64,000 nucleotides of DNA, taken from the NCBI GenBank assembly GCA_034522075.1, contig JAXHLO010000015.1, forward strand, positions 1-64,000, in the 5' to 3' direction. This DNA comes from UBA7803 sp034522075 (lineage in GTDB: Bacteria > Pseudomonadota > Gammaproteobacteria > Pseudomonadales > Azotimanducaceae). The position numbers were made by a program, and so were the translations under genes. The notes under the pieces are model-generated. The model did no database searches and was not told the DNA's origin. It worked only from the letters and a program-made list of their open reading frames with translations. Below, one piece after another: positions 28,841 to 37,522 of the stretch; the first letter of the stretch is position 1, and every line of letters begins with the position of its first letter.

Positions 28841-29926
28841 TCACGCCACCGCTTCCTGCGGCGCTTCCACCGCCGGGCCCACGTAGTGAGCCTGCGGCCG
28901 GACCAGCCGGTTGTCCTGGCGTGATTCGATGAAATGCGCCACATAACCGTACACGCGCGCCATGCCGAACAGAGACGTGAAGAAGCGCGGCGGCAGGCCC
29001 AGCACGCGGAACACCAGACCCTTGTAGAACTCCACGTTGGCGTAGAGATCCTTGCCCTGTTCGGCCATGCGCTCGCTGAAGCGCGCCTCGATGGCTTCCA
29101 GAGTCTGGAACGTGACTTCGTGTTCGGTGCCGGCAGCCAGCCGGCCGGCCAGGCCCTTCAGGTGCACCGCGCGCGGATCCACCACTTTGTACTCGCGATG
29201 GCCCATACCCATGACCCGTTCCCCGTCCGCCAGACACTGGTCGACGAAGGCGGCGGCTGCCGCGGGTGTGCCCACCCGGTCGGCGGTTTCCAGTGCGGCC
29301 TGGTCGGCGCCGCCGTGCAGCACACCGTGCAGGGCGCCGAAGGCGGCTGAGATGGCGTTCTCCACCGGCGCCAGGGTGCTGGCTACTACCCGTGCCGTGA
29401 AGGTGCCGGCGTTGAAGCCGTGCTCCAGCTGCAGAATCTGCGCCGCCTCGAATGCCTGCCGCGCCGCTGCGTGATCGGGTGCGCCGATCTGAGCGAGAAA
29501 CTGCGCGATGGGATCATCGGCGCGCACCTCGGCTACCGAAGCGCGCTGCAGATGCGTGGCGATCAACGCAGGAATGCGTGCGGCCGCGACGAAACCCTGG
29601 GCGGCCGCACCATAGTCAGCGAAGGCGTCGCTGCGGTCGAGCAGGGGCGTGACGCCCTGCAGGACGTGCATGGGGTGCGTGTCCTCCGGCAGGGCCAGCA
29701 CCAGCGCCTCTTCCCGCGGCGTCAGCCGCGAGTGCTCGAGCAGCCGGCTGCCGAAGTCCCGGTCGAAGGAGCCGGTCGCCACCAGGGCCGCTACCTCGGC
29801 AAACGGCCGCCGGACCAGCGTGCCGATGTCGTGACCCCGATAGGAAAGCTGGCCCCGGGCTCCGTCCACCAGACTGATCGCCGTGGTGTCTACCACGACC
29901 CCGTCGAGACCTTTGTGTATCTGCAT
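28841..29926 (-). CDS. Citrate synthase-family protein (citrate/2-methylcitrate synthase-like)
   Basis: 361 residues from ATG 29926; an earlier in-frame start adds 12 unconserved residues. Motifs: LSYRGHDIGTLV, FGALHGVLHGGADQAA (first catalytic His), GMGHREYKVVDPRA (second His), LVRPQAHYVG. The catalytic Asp seen as NVDFYSG in E. coli GltA reads NVEFYKG here, that is Glu. It may be a side-route synthase such as 2-methylcitrate, or an altered citrate synthase. It is divergent from a LysR gene across an inverted repeat. Confidence 0.85.
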   Translation of the reverse strand: MQIHKGLDGVVVDTTAISLVDGARGQLSYRGHDIGTLVRRPFAEVAALVATGSFDRDFGSRLLEHSRLTPREEALVLALPEDTHPMHVLQGVTPLLDRSDAFADYGAAAQGFVAAARIPALIATHLQRASVAEVRADDPIAQFLAQIGAPDHAAARQAFEAAQILQLEHGFNAGTFTARVVASTLAPVENAISAAFGALHGVLHGGADQAALETADRVGTPAAAAAFVDQCLADGERVMGMGHREYKVVDPRAVHLKGLAGRLAAGTEHEVTFQTLEAIEARFSERMAEQGKDLYANVEFYKGLVFRVLGLPPRFFTSLFGMARVYGYVAHFIESRQDNRLVRPQAHYVGPAVEAPQEAVA

Positions 29927-29963
29927 GATGTTCTCTCCCGCACTGTTTCGAAGACACCACACT

Positions 29964-29995
29964 AGTGCTGCTGTCGATCTACCGGTAGCGGCACT
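29964..29995. promoter_or_regulatory. Inverted repeat between citrate-synthase-like and LysR genes
   Basis: AGTGCTGCT (29964-29972) and AGCGGCACT (29987-29995) are reverse complements with one mismatch, 14 bases apart, around TACCGGTA. It lies in the 160-base divergent region and is a fair candidate LysR-type binding site. Confidence 0.4.
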
Positions 29996-30086
29996 GTCTT
30001 CTGCAGGCAGAAGCCCTGCTGATGGATAAGACAGGCTGATGAAGCCATAAGTGGTGAGCGTGCAGGTGCGCTGTTAGGCTCAGACG

Positions 30087-30968
30087 ATGCAGATCGAGCG
30101 AAACGAGATTCGCGTGTTCGTGGCGGTGGTGGAGGAGGGCGGCTTCAGCCGCGCCGCCGAGCGGCTGCACATTTCCCAATCTGCCGTCAGCCAGGCCGTG
30201 GCGAATCTCGAGCACAAGCTCGATACCCAGTTGCTGCTGCGTAAAGGCCGGCCGCGCCTCACCGAAGCGGGTAAGCGTCTGCTCAGCTTCGCGCAGACGC
30301 TCATCAACGAGGAGCAGCGTACCCTGGCGGACATTCAGCGCATCCGCACCGGCGCGCTGTCGACGCTCAATCTGGCAATGAACAGCGTGGTGAGCCGGGT
30401 CCATGGCCGTGAGCTGATGCTCGAGTTCTGCGAACGCAATCCGCTCACCCGGCTGAAGCTGGATGTGGCGCCGAGCCGGGAGATCATCTACGGCGTCGAG
30501 GAAGACCGCTGGGAGCTGGGCTTCGGGCCGTTCCAGCACAACATGCCGGGCCATTTCGTGACCACGCCGTTTTTCACCGAGGCGCGTCTGCTGGTGGTGC
30601 ACGAGGCGCATCCGCGTTTCGACGTACTGAAAGCGAGCGGCGAAGCAGAGCTGGCCGCCGCCACGCTGCTGACCTCTTACCTGGATGACGCGAGCAAACG
30701 CGCAGGTCCGGAGCAGCGCCTGCGCAATCAGTTCGCCAGCGTCTGGGAAGTGAGCAACCTGGAGTTACGCCTGGCGCTGGCCGAGGCAGGCAAGGGCGTC
30801 ACCTATCTGTCCAACCGGCTGCTCGAGCAGCTCGATGGTTTTCACGCCATCGGCGGGCTGGAGATTTCCCGCTTCGAGCGTGATGTGGGTCTGTATTACA
30901 AGCGGCACCGCGCCCTGTCGGAAGGCGCCCGGCGATTCATCGCCATCTGCGAACGCCATTTTGCCTAG
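30087..30968 (+). CDS. LysR-family transcriptional regulator
   Basis: 293 residues. The N-terminal winged helix IEVFVAVVEEGGFSRAAERLHISQSAVSQAVANLE-type signature is present (residues about 5-38; written here from its usual consensus, the protein reads IRVFVAVVEEGGFSRAAERL). It is followed by a LysR effector-binding domain (EEDRWELGFGPFQHNMPG and later strands). It is divergent from the citrate-synthase-like gene and may control it, sensing a related metabolite. The stop overlaps the convergent SIS gene by four bases. Confidence 0.85.
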   Translation: MQIERNEIRVFVAVVEEGGFSRAAERLHISQSAVSQAVANLEHKLDTQLLLRKGRPRLTEAGKRLLSFAQTLINEEQRTLADIQRIRTGALSTLNLAMNSVVSRVHGRELMLEFCERNPLTRLKLDVAPSREIIYGVEEDRWELGFGPFQHNMPGHFVTTPFFTEARLLVVHEAHPRFDVLKASGEAELAAATLLTSYLDDASKRAGPEQRLRNQFASVWEVSNLELRLALAEAGKGVTYLSNRLLEQLDGFHAIGGLEISRFERDVGLYYKRHRALSEGARRFIAICERHFA

Positions 30969-31564
30969 TGCGGCACATTGTCCACCCGCGCCGCGCGGCC
31001 CAGGTAGCCGCCGTGATGGCGCAAGCCGTAGTCTTCGCGGGTCACCCCTTTGACTTCCAGCAACGCCAGCGCGATGGCATCGCTGATGGCCAGCATCACC
31101 GCCATGCTGGCGCTGGGGGTCAGGCCCAGGGGGCAAGGCTCTTCGATCTCGCCCATGTTCAAGGTGAGGTCGGCCAGCTCGCGCAGCTCGGAATCGGGAT
31201 GGGAGGTGACGCCGATGACCGTGGCGACCCCCAGGTGGCGTGCCAGCTCGAGAATTTCCAGGACCTCGCGGCTCTTGCCGCTGGTGGAAAACGCCACCAG
31301 CACGTCGTTGGTGCTCACCAGACCCAGGTCGCCGTGGGCGGCTTCCGCCGGGTGAATGAAATCCGCCGGTGTGGCCGTCGAGCACAGGGTGGCCGCGAAC
31401 TTGCGCGCGATGTGACCGGCTTTGCCGATGCCGGTGGTGAGCACCTTGCCGCGGCAGGCGGCCATGGTGGTCACGGCCTGTTCGAAGTTGTCGTCGATCT
31501 CTATGCGGGAAATGGCCGCGGCTTCGGCATCGAGCACCGCGCGCATGCGTTCCTTGATCTCCAT
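30965..31564 (-). CDS. Stand-alone SIS-domain sugar phosphate isomerase-like protein
   Basis: 199 residues. It resembles the SIS half of arabinose-5-phosphate isomerase KdsD: VLTTGIGKAGHIARKFAATLCSTATPADF, HPAEAAHGDLGLV, VAFSTSGKSREVLEIL, GVTSHPDSELRELADLTL and a final RHHGGYLGR. The two CBS repeats that normally follow are absent. The start at ATG 31564 is preceded by poorly conserved in-frame codons. It is divergent from GH20 with 61 bases between. It could be a CBS-less KdsD or an isomerase for amino-sugar phosphates. Confidence 0.78.
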   Translation of the reverse strand: MEIKERMRAVLDAEAAAISRIEIDDNFEQAVTTMAACRGKVLTTGIGKAGHIARKFAATLCSTATPADFIHPAEAAHGDLGLVSTNDVLVAFSTSGKSREVLEILELARHLGVATVIGVTSHPDSELRELADLTLNMGEIEEPCPLGLTPSASMAVMLAISDAIALALLEVKGVTREDYGLRHHGGYLGRAARVDNVPH

Positions 31565-31625
31565 TGACGGCCTGCCGTGTGACAATACGCTGTCAATGGT
31601 GGCATAGGAGCGGAGCGGGTGCACC

Positions 31626-33650
31626 GTGGATCATAGCGTCGACCCCATGACACTGCTGCCGCTGCCGCGGCGGCAGACGCCGGGACAGGGCCCGCAGCTG
31701 CCGGCGGACCAGCGGCTCGAGGTCCGTTATCGCGGCGTGCGCACGGCTCGTCTGGAATGGGCGGCCGCGCGCCTGCTGGCGGCGCGGCCCGGCGGCAGCG
31801 GCCCGGCTGTGCCGCTGATCATCGACTGCGCCGCGGCCGGGGCGGACTATCCCGCTCTGGGAGACGACGAATCCTATGTGCTCGACATCGGGCCTGCCGC
31901 CATCGAGTTGCGCGCCGCCGCGGAATGGGGCGTGCTGCGCGGCATGGCGACCCTCACGCAGCTTTGCTGCAGCGATTGCCCGCTGGCCGTACAGCGCATC
32001 GAGGACAGTCCGCGCTTTGCCTGGCGCGGGCTGATGCTGGATGTGGCCCGGCATTTCATCCCGTTGGCGGATCTGTTGCGCACTCTCGATACCATGGCCG
32101 TGTTCAAGCTCAACGTCCTGCATCTGCACCTGTCCGATGATCAGGGCGTCCGCTTCGCCAGCCGCCGTTATCCCGATCTGGCCAGCGCTGAGCACTATTC
32201 CCGCGATGATCTTCGCCGGCTGCTGCGCCACGCCGCCGACCTCGGCATCCGTGTGGTCCCGGAGCTGGACGTGCCCGGACATGCCACCGCGTGGCTCACC
32301 GCCTATCCCGAGTGGGGCAACCGGCCGGCACAGCCGACCCGGCGCTTCGGCGTGCACCGGGCCTGTCTGGATCCCACGCGGCCGGAGGTTCTGCTGGCGG
32401 TGACGGAGCTGTTCACCGAGCTGGCCGAGACCTTTCCGGATAGCTGGGTGCACCTCGGCGGGGATGAAGTGCATCCGCAATGGTGGAGCGACGATGCCGG
32501 CATCGCCGACTTCATGGCTCGTAACAATCTGCCGGACGTTGCCGCCCTGCAGGCTCGCTTCAACCGTCATGTGGCAGCGGTGCTGAGCCGGCTGGGCAAG
32601 CGGGCCATCGGCTGGGACGAAGTGCTGCATCCGGATCTGCCTGCCGACGTGGCGGTTCAGGCGTGGCGCGGCGTCACGGCCCGGGACCGGGCTCTGGCGG
32701 CCGGCCGCGACTGCGTGCTGTCGGCACCGTACTATCTGGATCTGTTCTATCCAGCGGACGTGCATTACGGCTTCGATCCCGCGGCCCCCGAGGACGAACT
32801 GCTGGCGGCTGAGGATGCCCTGCTGGAAGATCCCCGGCTCGCCCATGTGGCCGCCGGCATGGCGTGGACGCGCCAGTGGCGGCAGATCGAGGCGGGCGCG
32901 GCGTCGCAGGCCCGCGGCACCCTGCTCGGTGCCGAAGCCTGTCTGTGGACCGAGCTGGTGAACCCTCGGGTGCTGGATGTGCGTCTGTGGAGCCGAATGC
33001 CGGCGCTGGCCGAGCGCTTCTGGTCCCCGGGCGAGGTGACGGACGTGGCCGATCTGCAGCGGCGCCTGCACGCCGCCCTCCGCCACCTGCCGCGCTGGGC
33101 CGGTGTGAATGTGTCCGGTGACTTGTGGCAACTGGTCCGCGAAGCCGGGGTGAGCGAGGCCTGGGACCCGTTGGTGGAAATGCTCGAGCCGGTGAAGTGG
33201 TATGGACGCCTGCTCGGCGAGGAGGCGCTGGCGGCCCGTCTGCACGGCACCGAGATGCCCCAGGCACGGCCTTATGATGTGGATTCGCCGTTGAACCGGG
33301 TGGTGGATGCGCTGCCGCCGGAGGCGGTCGGGGTCAGGCAGCTCGAGGCTGTACTGCGTGGTGAGGCGCGCGGTGACCGCCCGGCACGCCAGGCCCTGCG
33401 CGATCTGGCAGCGGCCTGGGCGAACCTGGCGGAACAGGCGGGTCCTGCAGAGCTGGCAGTTGCCGCCCGCCGGCTGGCGGGTCTGGGCCGCACGGTCCTG
33501 GCGGTGCTGGATGGACAGACCTCCGCGGCAGCGGCGCGCAGCCGCATCAGCGAGGCAGGCGAGCCCATGGGGGAATATCTGCTGGCTGCGGCGCCGCTGC
33601 TCAGCGCATGGCTGGAACGCCGGCAAGCCGCGGCGGGCAATCATGAGTGA
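31626..33650 (+). CDS. GH20 beta-N-acetylhexosaminidase
   Basis: 674 residues. Removes terminal GlcNAc or GalNAc. An N-terminal GH20b-like domain is followed by the TIM barrel: FAWRGLMLDVARHFIPL, LNVLHLHLSDDQGVRF, VPELDVPGHATAWL and the catalytic Asp-Glu pair in WVHLGGDEVHPQWW (Glu near residue 280). The C-terminal part after about residue 480 is a helical extension. No signal peptide is seen, so it is probably cytoplasmic and acts on imported chito-oligosaccharides or muropeptides. It starts at GTG 31626 (ATG 31647 is an alternative). The NahK-like gene overlaps its end. Confidence 0.88.
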   Translation: MDHSVDPMTLLPLPRRQTPGQGPQLPADQRLEVRYRGVRTARLEWAAARLLAARPGGSGPAVPLIIDCAAAGADYPALGDDESYVLDIGPAAIELRAAAEWGVLRGMATLTQLCCSDCPLAVQRIEDSPRFAWRGLMLDVARHFIPLADLLRTLDTMAVFKLNVLHLHLSDDQGVRFASRRYPDLASAEHYSRDDLRRLLRHAADLGIRVVPELDVPGHATAWLTAYPEWGNRPAQPTRRFGVHRACLDPTRPEVLLAVTELFTELAETFPDSWVHLGGDEVHPQWWSDDAGIADFMARNNLPDVAALQARFNRHVAAVLSRLGKRAIGWDEVLHPDLPADVAVQAWRGVTARDRALAAGRDCVLSAPYYLDLFYPADVHYGFDPAAPEDELLAAEDALLEDPRLAHVAAGMAWTRQWRQIEAGAASQARGTLLGAEACLWTELVNPRVLDVRLWSRMPALAERFWSPGEVTDVADLQRRLHAALRHLPRWAGVNVSGDLWQLVREAGVSEAWDPLVEMLEPVKWYGRLLGEEALAARLHGTEMPQARPYDVDSPLNRVVDALPPEAVGVRQLEAVLRGEARGDRPARQALRDLAAAWANLAEQAGPAELAVAARRLAGLGRTVLAVLDGQTSAAAARSRISEAGEPMGEYLLAAAPLLSAWLERRQAAAGNHE

Positions 33651-34662
33651 TGCCGCCAGGCGCGCTCTGGCCGCCTGGCTTTCCGCGGCGGACGCCGCCG
33701 TGCTGAGCCCGCTGGGCAACGGCCACATCAACGATACCTGGCTGGTGGAAACCGCCGCGAGCCGCTTCGTGCTGCAGCGTATCAGTGCGGCCGTGTTTGC
33801 CGACCCCCGCGGGGTGGCCGACAAGGTGGCGCGGGTGGTGAGCCACCTGCGCGGCGGCGGCCGTGTGAACGTGCCGGAGCTGCTGCCCACCGCCGCCGGG
33901 AACCCGTGGCTGGAAGACGCCGGCGGGGTCTGGCGGCTGTGGGAGTTCGTGGCCGGCGGCAGAACCCTCGAACGTCTCACCAGGCCGGCTCAGGCCGAGG
34001 CTGCGGGTGCCGCCTTCGGACACTTTCAGCGGGCTCTGGCCGATTTCGGCGTTGCCGTTGCCGACCCCATTCCCGGCTTTCTGTGCCTGCAACACTACCT
34101 GGCCGAGCTGGATACGGTGCTGGCGGCTGCTGTGACCGACCGCGCCGTGGACGACCTGCTGGCCGCCGTCGCAACCCGGACCGATCTGCGCGGCCTGTTC
34201 GAAGACCGTGACCGGCTGGTGCACGGCGACTGCAAGGTCAACAACCTCCTGTTCCACCCCGACCGTGCCGAGGTTGTGTGTGTGCTCGATCTGGACACGG
34301 TCATGTGCGGCCACTGGGCGTGGGACTTCGGTGATCTGGCCCGTTCCGCGGCCGCCCGCGGCGAGCGCTTCGGCGAGCGCTTCGATGTGGCGCTGTTTGC
34401 TGCCGCCGCCCGGGGTTTTACCGCGGCTGCCGGTATTCCCGTAGACCGGGACGCGCTCCTGCTGGCGCCGCGCTATGTGGCCCTCATGCTGGGCGTGCGG
34501 TTTCTGACGGACCACCTGCGCGGTGACCGCTATTTCAAAGTTGCCGCCCGCGGGGACAACCTGGCGCGGGCTCGTGCACAACTGGCGCTGCTCGAGGATA
34601 TGGAAGCCAGGGAGGCCGACCTGCGCGCGGCCCTTGGCCGCGCCGTTGGCTCCGGCCGTTGA
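33643..34662 (+). CDS. NahK-like N-acetylhexosamine kinase / APH-family phosphotransferase
   Basis: 339 residues. GNGHINDTWLVET near residue 20 and FVLQRISAAVFADPRGVADKVARVV match N-acetylhexosamine 1-kinases. The catalytic loop is VHGDCKVNNLLFH (Asp at about residue 197) and the metal site VLDLDTVMCGHWAWDFGDLAR. The start ATG 33643 overlaps the GH20 stop by eight bases, tying it to hexosaminidase. It would phosphorylate GlcNAc or GalNAc released by GH20, at C1 if it behaves like NahK. The substrate is inferred. Confidence 0.75.
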   Translation: MSDAARRALAAWLSAADAAVLSPLGNGHINDTWLVETAASRFVLQRISAAVFADPRGVADKVARVVSHLRGGGRVNVPELLPTAAGNPWLEDAGGVWRLWEFVAGGRTLERLTRPAQAEAAGAAFGHFQRALADFGVAVADPIPGFLCLQHYLAELDTVLAAAVTDRAVDDLLAAVATRTDLRGLFEDRDRLVHGDCKVNNLLFHPDRAEVVCVLDLDTVMCGHWAWDFGDLARSAAARGERFGERFDVALFAAAARGFTAAAGIPVDRDALLLAPRYVALMLGVRFLTDHLRGDRYFKVAARGDNLARARAQLALLEDMEAREADLRAALGRAVGSGR

Positions 34663-34665
34663 CGG

Positions 34666-34914
34666 TCAGGCTGCGCTGCTCAGGATCAGATTGACCACCA
34701 GCACCATGCCGACCACGAACAGTACCGTGAAAATCACGCCGGCAATGATGAAGTGCAAAGGCCGCCCGCGGCTGAAATCGCGTTCGCGATTGCGCCGCGA
34801 CTGCACGCCCAGGGCGGCGGCCAGCGTGCTGGTGACGATTTCCCAGGGCGACAGCGGCTCCGGTGCGTCGCGCTGCTCCTCCTCGTCCTGCTGATGTTCC
34901 GGGGGCTGAGTCAT
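34666..34914 (-). CDS. DUF2970-family small membrane protein
   Basis: 82 residues. An acidic N-terminus (EHQQDEEEQRDAPEP) is followed by the DUF2970 pattern: SPWEIVTSTLAAALGVQSRRNRERDFSRG and one transmembrane helix (FIIAGVIFTVLFVVGMVLVVNLIL). The function of the family is unknown. The start ATG 34914 is preferred over ATG 34923. It converges on the NahK-like gene with three bases between. Confidence 0.75.
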   Translation of the reverse strand: MTQPPEHQQDEEEQRDAPEPLSPWEIVTSTLAAALGVQSRRNRERDFSRGRPLHFIIAGVIFTVLFVVGMVLVVNLILSSAA

Positions 34915-35004
34915 GGCGCGCATTGTAGCGGATCACGAGGTAGCGGATCACGAGCGCCGCCGGCCGCTTGCGGGAACGCAATGGACGGTGCGACCATCAC
35001 GCCC

Positions 35005-35385
35005 ATGTCAATGCGCTCCACCATTCCCGTCTTCCGTCGCATGCTGCTGGGCAGCGCGTTGCTGTGGCTGGCCGGCTGCGCCGGCAATGACCGTCCGCTG
35101 CAGCTCGTATCCGGAACCGGTGCCATCTATCCGCCGGATGCCAAAGAGGAGGGTGTGGAAGGTTATGTGGTGGTGCGCTACGACGTGAACGCCGAAGGCC
35201 GGGTGCACAATGCCCGCGTCGTGGCCGCCGAGCCGCCCGAGGTGTTCAACGAATCGGCCCTGCAGGCGGTCTCCCGCTGGCGCTTCCGGCCGCCGGAGCG
35301 CGACGGCGAAGCCCAGCCCGTGAGCGGGCTGGAGAGCCGCCTGGAATTCACTCTGAGCGGCGGCAGCGCCTACGAGGACTACTGA
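35005..35385 (+). CDS. Lipoprotein with TonB C-terminal domain
   Basis: 126 residues. A lipoprotein signal (RRMLLGSALLWLAGCAG, lipobox LAGC near residue 23) is followed by one TonB C-terminal domain (YPPDAKEEGVEGYVVVRYDVNAEGRVHNARVV, then ESALQAVSRWRFRPPERDG). There is no membrane anchor or proline-rich arm of a full TonB, so it is a TonB-domain lipoprotein of unknown role. Starts at 34981 or 35011 are possible. It converges with the nitroreductase gene. Confidence 0.72.
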   Translation: MSMRSTIPVFRRMLLGSALLWLAGCAGNDRPLQLVSGTGAIYPPDAKEEGVEGYVVVRYDVNAEGRVHNARVVAAEPPEVFNESALQAVSRWRFRPPERDGEAQPVSGLESRLEFTLSGGSAYEDY

Positions 35386-35392
35386 CCCGGCC

Positions 35393-36031
35393 CTACCAGC
35401 CGTTCCAGTGCGTGATGGTCGAAACCGGCTCCCGCTCGGCGCGCTTGAAGTCGGTGCCTTTCGTATAAGCCACCGGCAGCAGGGCTGCCTGCAGCACGTT
35501 GTCGGGCAACCCCAGCAATCTGGCGGCTTCCTGCTCGTAGGCCAGGTGCAGGGTGGTCAGAGCCGAGCCCAGCCCGCGCGAGCGCAAGGCAAGCTGGAAG
35601 CTCCATACCGCGGGAAAGATCGACCCGTACAGGCCTGCCAGCATGGCCGGCGGCGTATCCGCCGGCGGGCGCCCTTCGACACAGGGGATGACGTGCACGG
35701 GTACCTCGTGCAGGTGCTCGGACAGGTAGACGGCGGAGCCGAATACCCGCTTGGTCTGCTCGTCGCCGCGCTTGTCTGCCTCGGCCCCGGCATTGGACAG
35801 ATAAGCGTCGGCGCTGCGCCGATAGAGATCCGCCAGGCCCTTGCGCAGCTCCGGGTCGTCCACCACCACCCAGCGCCAGGTCTGACTGTTGGAGCCCGTG
35901 GGCGCCTGAATGGCCAGCTCCAGACATTCCTCGATGACCGCGCGGGGCACGTCCCGCTCCAGATCCAGGCGTTTGCGCACCGCACGGGTGGTGGCCAGCA
36001 GTTCGTCGGTCATTGCGGTGTCGAATTCCAT
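35393..36031 (-). CDS. Nitroreductase-family flavoprotein
   Basis: 212 residues. The FMN-binding features are AVRKRLDLERDVPRAVIEECLELAIQAPTGSNSQTWRWVVV at the N-terminus and LALRSRGLGSALTT near the middle. Such enzymes reduce nitro groups, quinones or enones with NAD(P)H. The ATG at 36031 follows GGGGAGACAAAC and is preferred to upstream in-frame codons. The substrate is not determined. Confidence 0.88.
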   Translation of the reverse strand: MEFDTAMTDELLATTRAVRKRLDLERDVPRAVIEECLELAIQAPTGSNSQTWRWVVVDDPELRKGLADLYRRSADAYLSNAGAEADKRGDEQTKRVFGSAVYLSEHLHEVPVHVIPCVEGRPPADTPPAMLAGLYGSIFPAVWSFQLALRSRGLGSALTTLHLAYEQEAARLLGLPDNVLQAALLPVAYTKGTDFKRAEREPVSTITHWNGW

Positions 36032-36181
36032 GTTTGTCTCCCCGGTTGATGGATCTGTATCTCCAACGGGCAGGGTATCACGGGTGCTCGACGGCCGAGG
36101 CGTGGCGGCAGGGGCCCGCGCATCGGCACGGCAATCCGGGTAACCTTGGCTGATTACCACGTTCGGTCCGGGAGGAAGACG

Positions 36182-37522
36182 ATGAGACATTGTGCAACAC
36201 CGCTGGGTCGCGCGGCAGTGGGCCTGTCATGGGGCGGGGCTCTGCTCGGCCAGTTGCTGCTGGCCGCGGGGGCCGCGGCCGTGTCGCCGCAAGCCTTGAA
36301 ATCCGCGGCGCAGGCGGTGGAAGACCAGGTCATCGCCTGGCGGCGCGACATTCACGAGCACCCGGAGCTGTCCAACCGGGAGACCCGCACCGCTGCCCTG
36401 GTAGCCGAGCATCTGCGCAGCCTGGGACTGGAGGTTCGCACGGAAGTGGCCCACACGGGTGTGGTGGGTGTGCTGCAGGGCGGCAAGCCGGGGCCGGTGG
36501 TGGCGCTGCGCGCCGACATGGACGCTCTGCCCGTCACCGAACGCACCGGCCTGCCCTATTCTTCCGAGAAACGCACGACCTACAACGGCCAGGATGTGGG
36601 GGTCATGCACGCCTGCGGCCACGACACGCACGTGGCCATTCTCATGGGCGCTGCCGAAGTGCTTGCCGGTATGCGCGAGCAACTGCCGGGTACGGTGAAG
36701 TTCATCTTTCAGCCGGCGGAAGAAGGGCCGCCCAAGGGTGAAGACGGCGGTGCCGACATGATGGTTCGCCAGGGTGTCCTGAAAGATCCCGATGTGGATG
36801 CCATTTTCGGCCTGCACATCAGCCAGGGCGACAAGGTGGGTCAGATGAGCTATCGGCCCCGCGGCGCCATGGCCAGCGCCCAGCGCTTCGAGATTCACGT
36901 CCAGGGCCGGCAGACCCACGGCGCACAGCCGTGGGCCGGCGTTGACCCCATCGTCGTCGGGTCACACATCGTCACCGCTCTGCAGGCCGTGGTCAGCCGC
37001 CAGGCGGATCTCACCCGCGGGCCGGCGGTGGTCACCGTGGGTACGTTTCATGCCGGGGTGCGCAACAACATCGTGCCGGACACCGCACAGATGAGCGGCA
37101 CCATCCGCACCTTCGATGCCGGCATGCGGCAACGCATCCACGAGGACATCGAGCGTGTCGCGGTGTCGGTAGCGCAGTCCATGGGCGCCGAGGCAACCGT
37201 GGAAATCGACAGCGGGCTGCCGGTCACCTACAACGACGAGGCGCTCACGGACGCCATGCTGCCCACCCTGCGTGACGTTTACGGCGCCGACAACGTGCGG
37301 CTGGGCGACCCGATCACCGGGGCCGAAGACTTTTCCTTCTATCAGGAGCAGATTCCGGGGCTGTTCTTCTTCATCGGCGGTCGCCCGCCGGAGGTGCCGC
37401 TGGAAGAGGCGATTCCCAACCACTCGCCGTTGTTCTATGTGGATGAGGACGCTCTGGTACTGGGCGTGGAAGCCATGAGCCGGCTGGCCGTGGACTATCT
37501 GTCGCGCGGCGGCGACTCCTGA
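36182..37522 (+). CDS. Exported M20-family amidohydrolase
   Basis: 446 residues. ATG 36182 has GGAGGAAG upstream. A signal sequence (GRAAVGLSWGGALLGQLLLAAGAAAVS) is followed by an M20D-type hydrolase: RRDIHEHPELSNRE, ALRADMDALPV, HACGHDTHVAILMGAAEVL (metal His/Asp), FIFQPAEEGPPKGEDGG, and ITGAEDFSFY. It resembles N-acyl/IAA-amino-acid or hippurate hydrolases that cleave amide-linked acyl amino acids. Its end overlaps the convergent DUF924 gene by 28 bases. Confidence 0.88.
   Translation: MRHCATPLGRAAVGLSWGGALLGQLLLAAGAAAVSPQALKSAAQAVEDQVIAWRRDIHEHPELSNRETRTAALVAEHLRSLGLEVRTEVAHTGVVGVLQGGKPGPVVALRADMDALPVTERTGLPYSSEKRTTYNGQDVGVMHACGHDTHVAILMGAAEVLAGMREQLPGTVKFIFQPAEEGPPKGEDGGADMMVRQGVLKDPDVDAIFGLHISQGDKVGQMSYRPRGAMASAQRFEIHVQGRQTHGAQPWAGVDPIVVGSHIVTALQAVVSRQADLTRGPAVVTVGTFHAGVRNNIVPDTAQMSGTIRTFDAGMRQRIHEDIERVAVSVAQSMGAEATVEIDSGLPVTYNDEALTDAMLPTLRDVYGADNVRLGDPITGAEDFSFYQEQIPGLFFFIGGRPPEVPLEEAIPNHSPLFYVDEDALVLGVEAMSRLAVDYLSRGGDS

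Noticed and set aside
31593..33980. 795-codon minus-strand open frame opposite GH20
   Set aside because: Antisense shadow of GH20 and kinase. No motif or start context.
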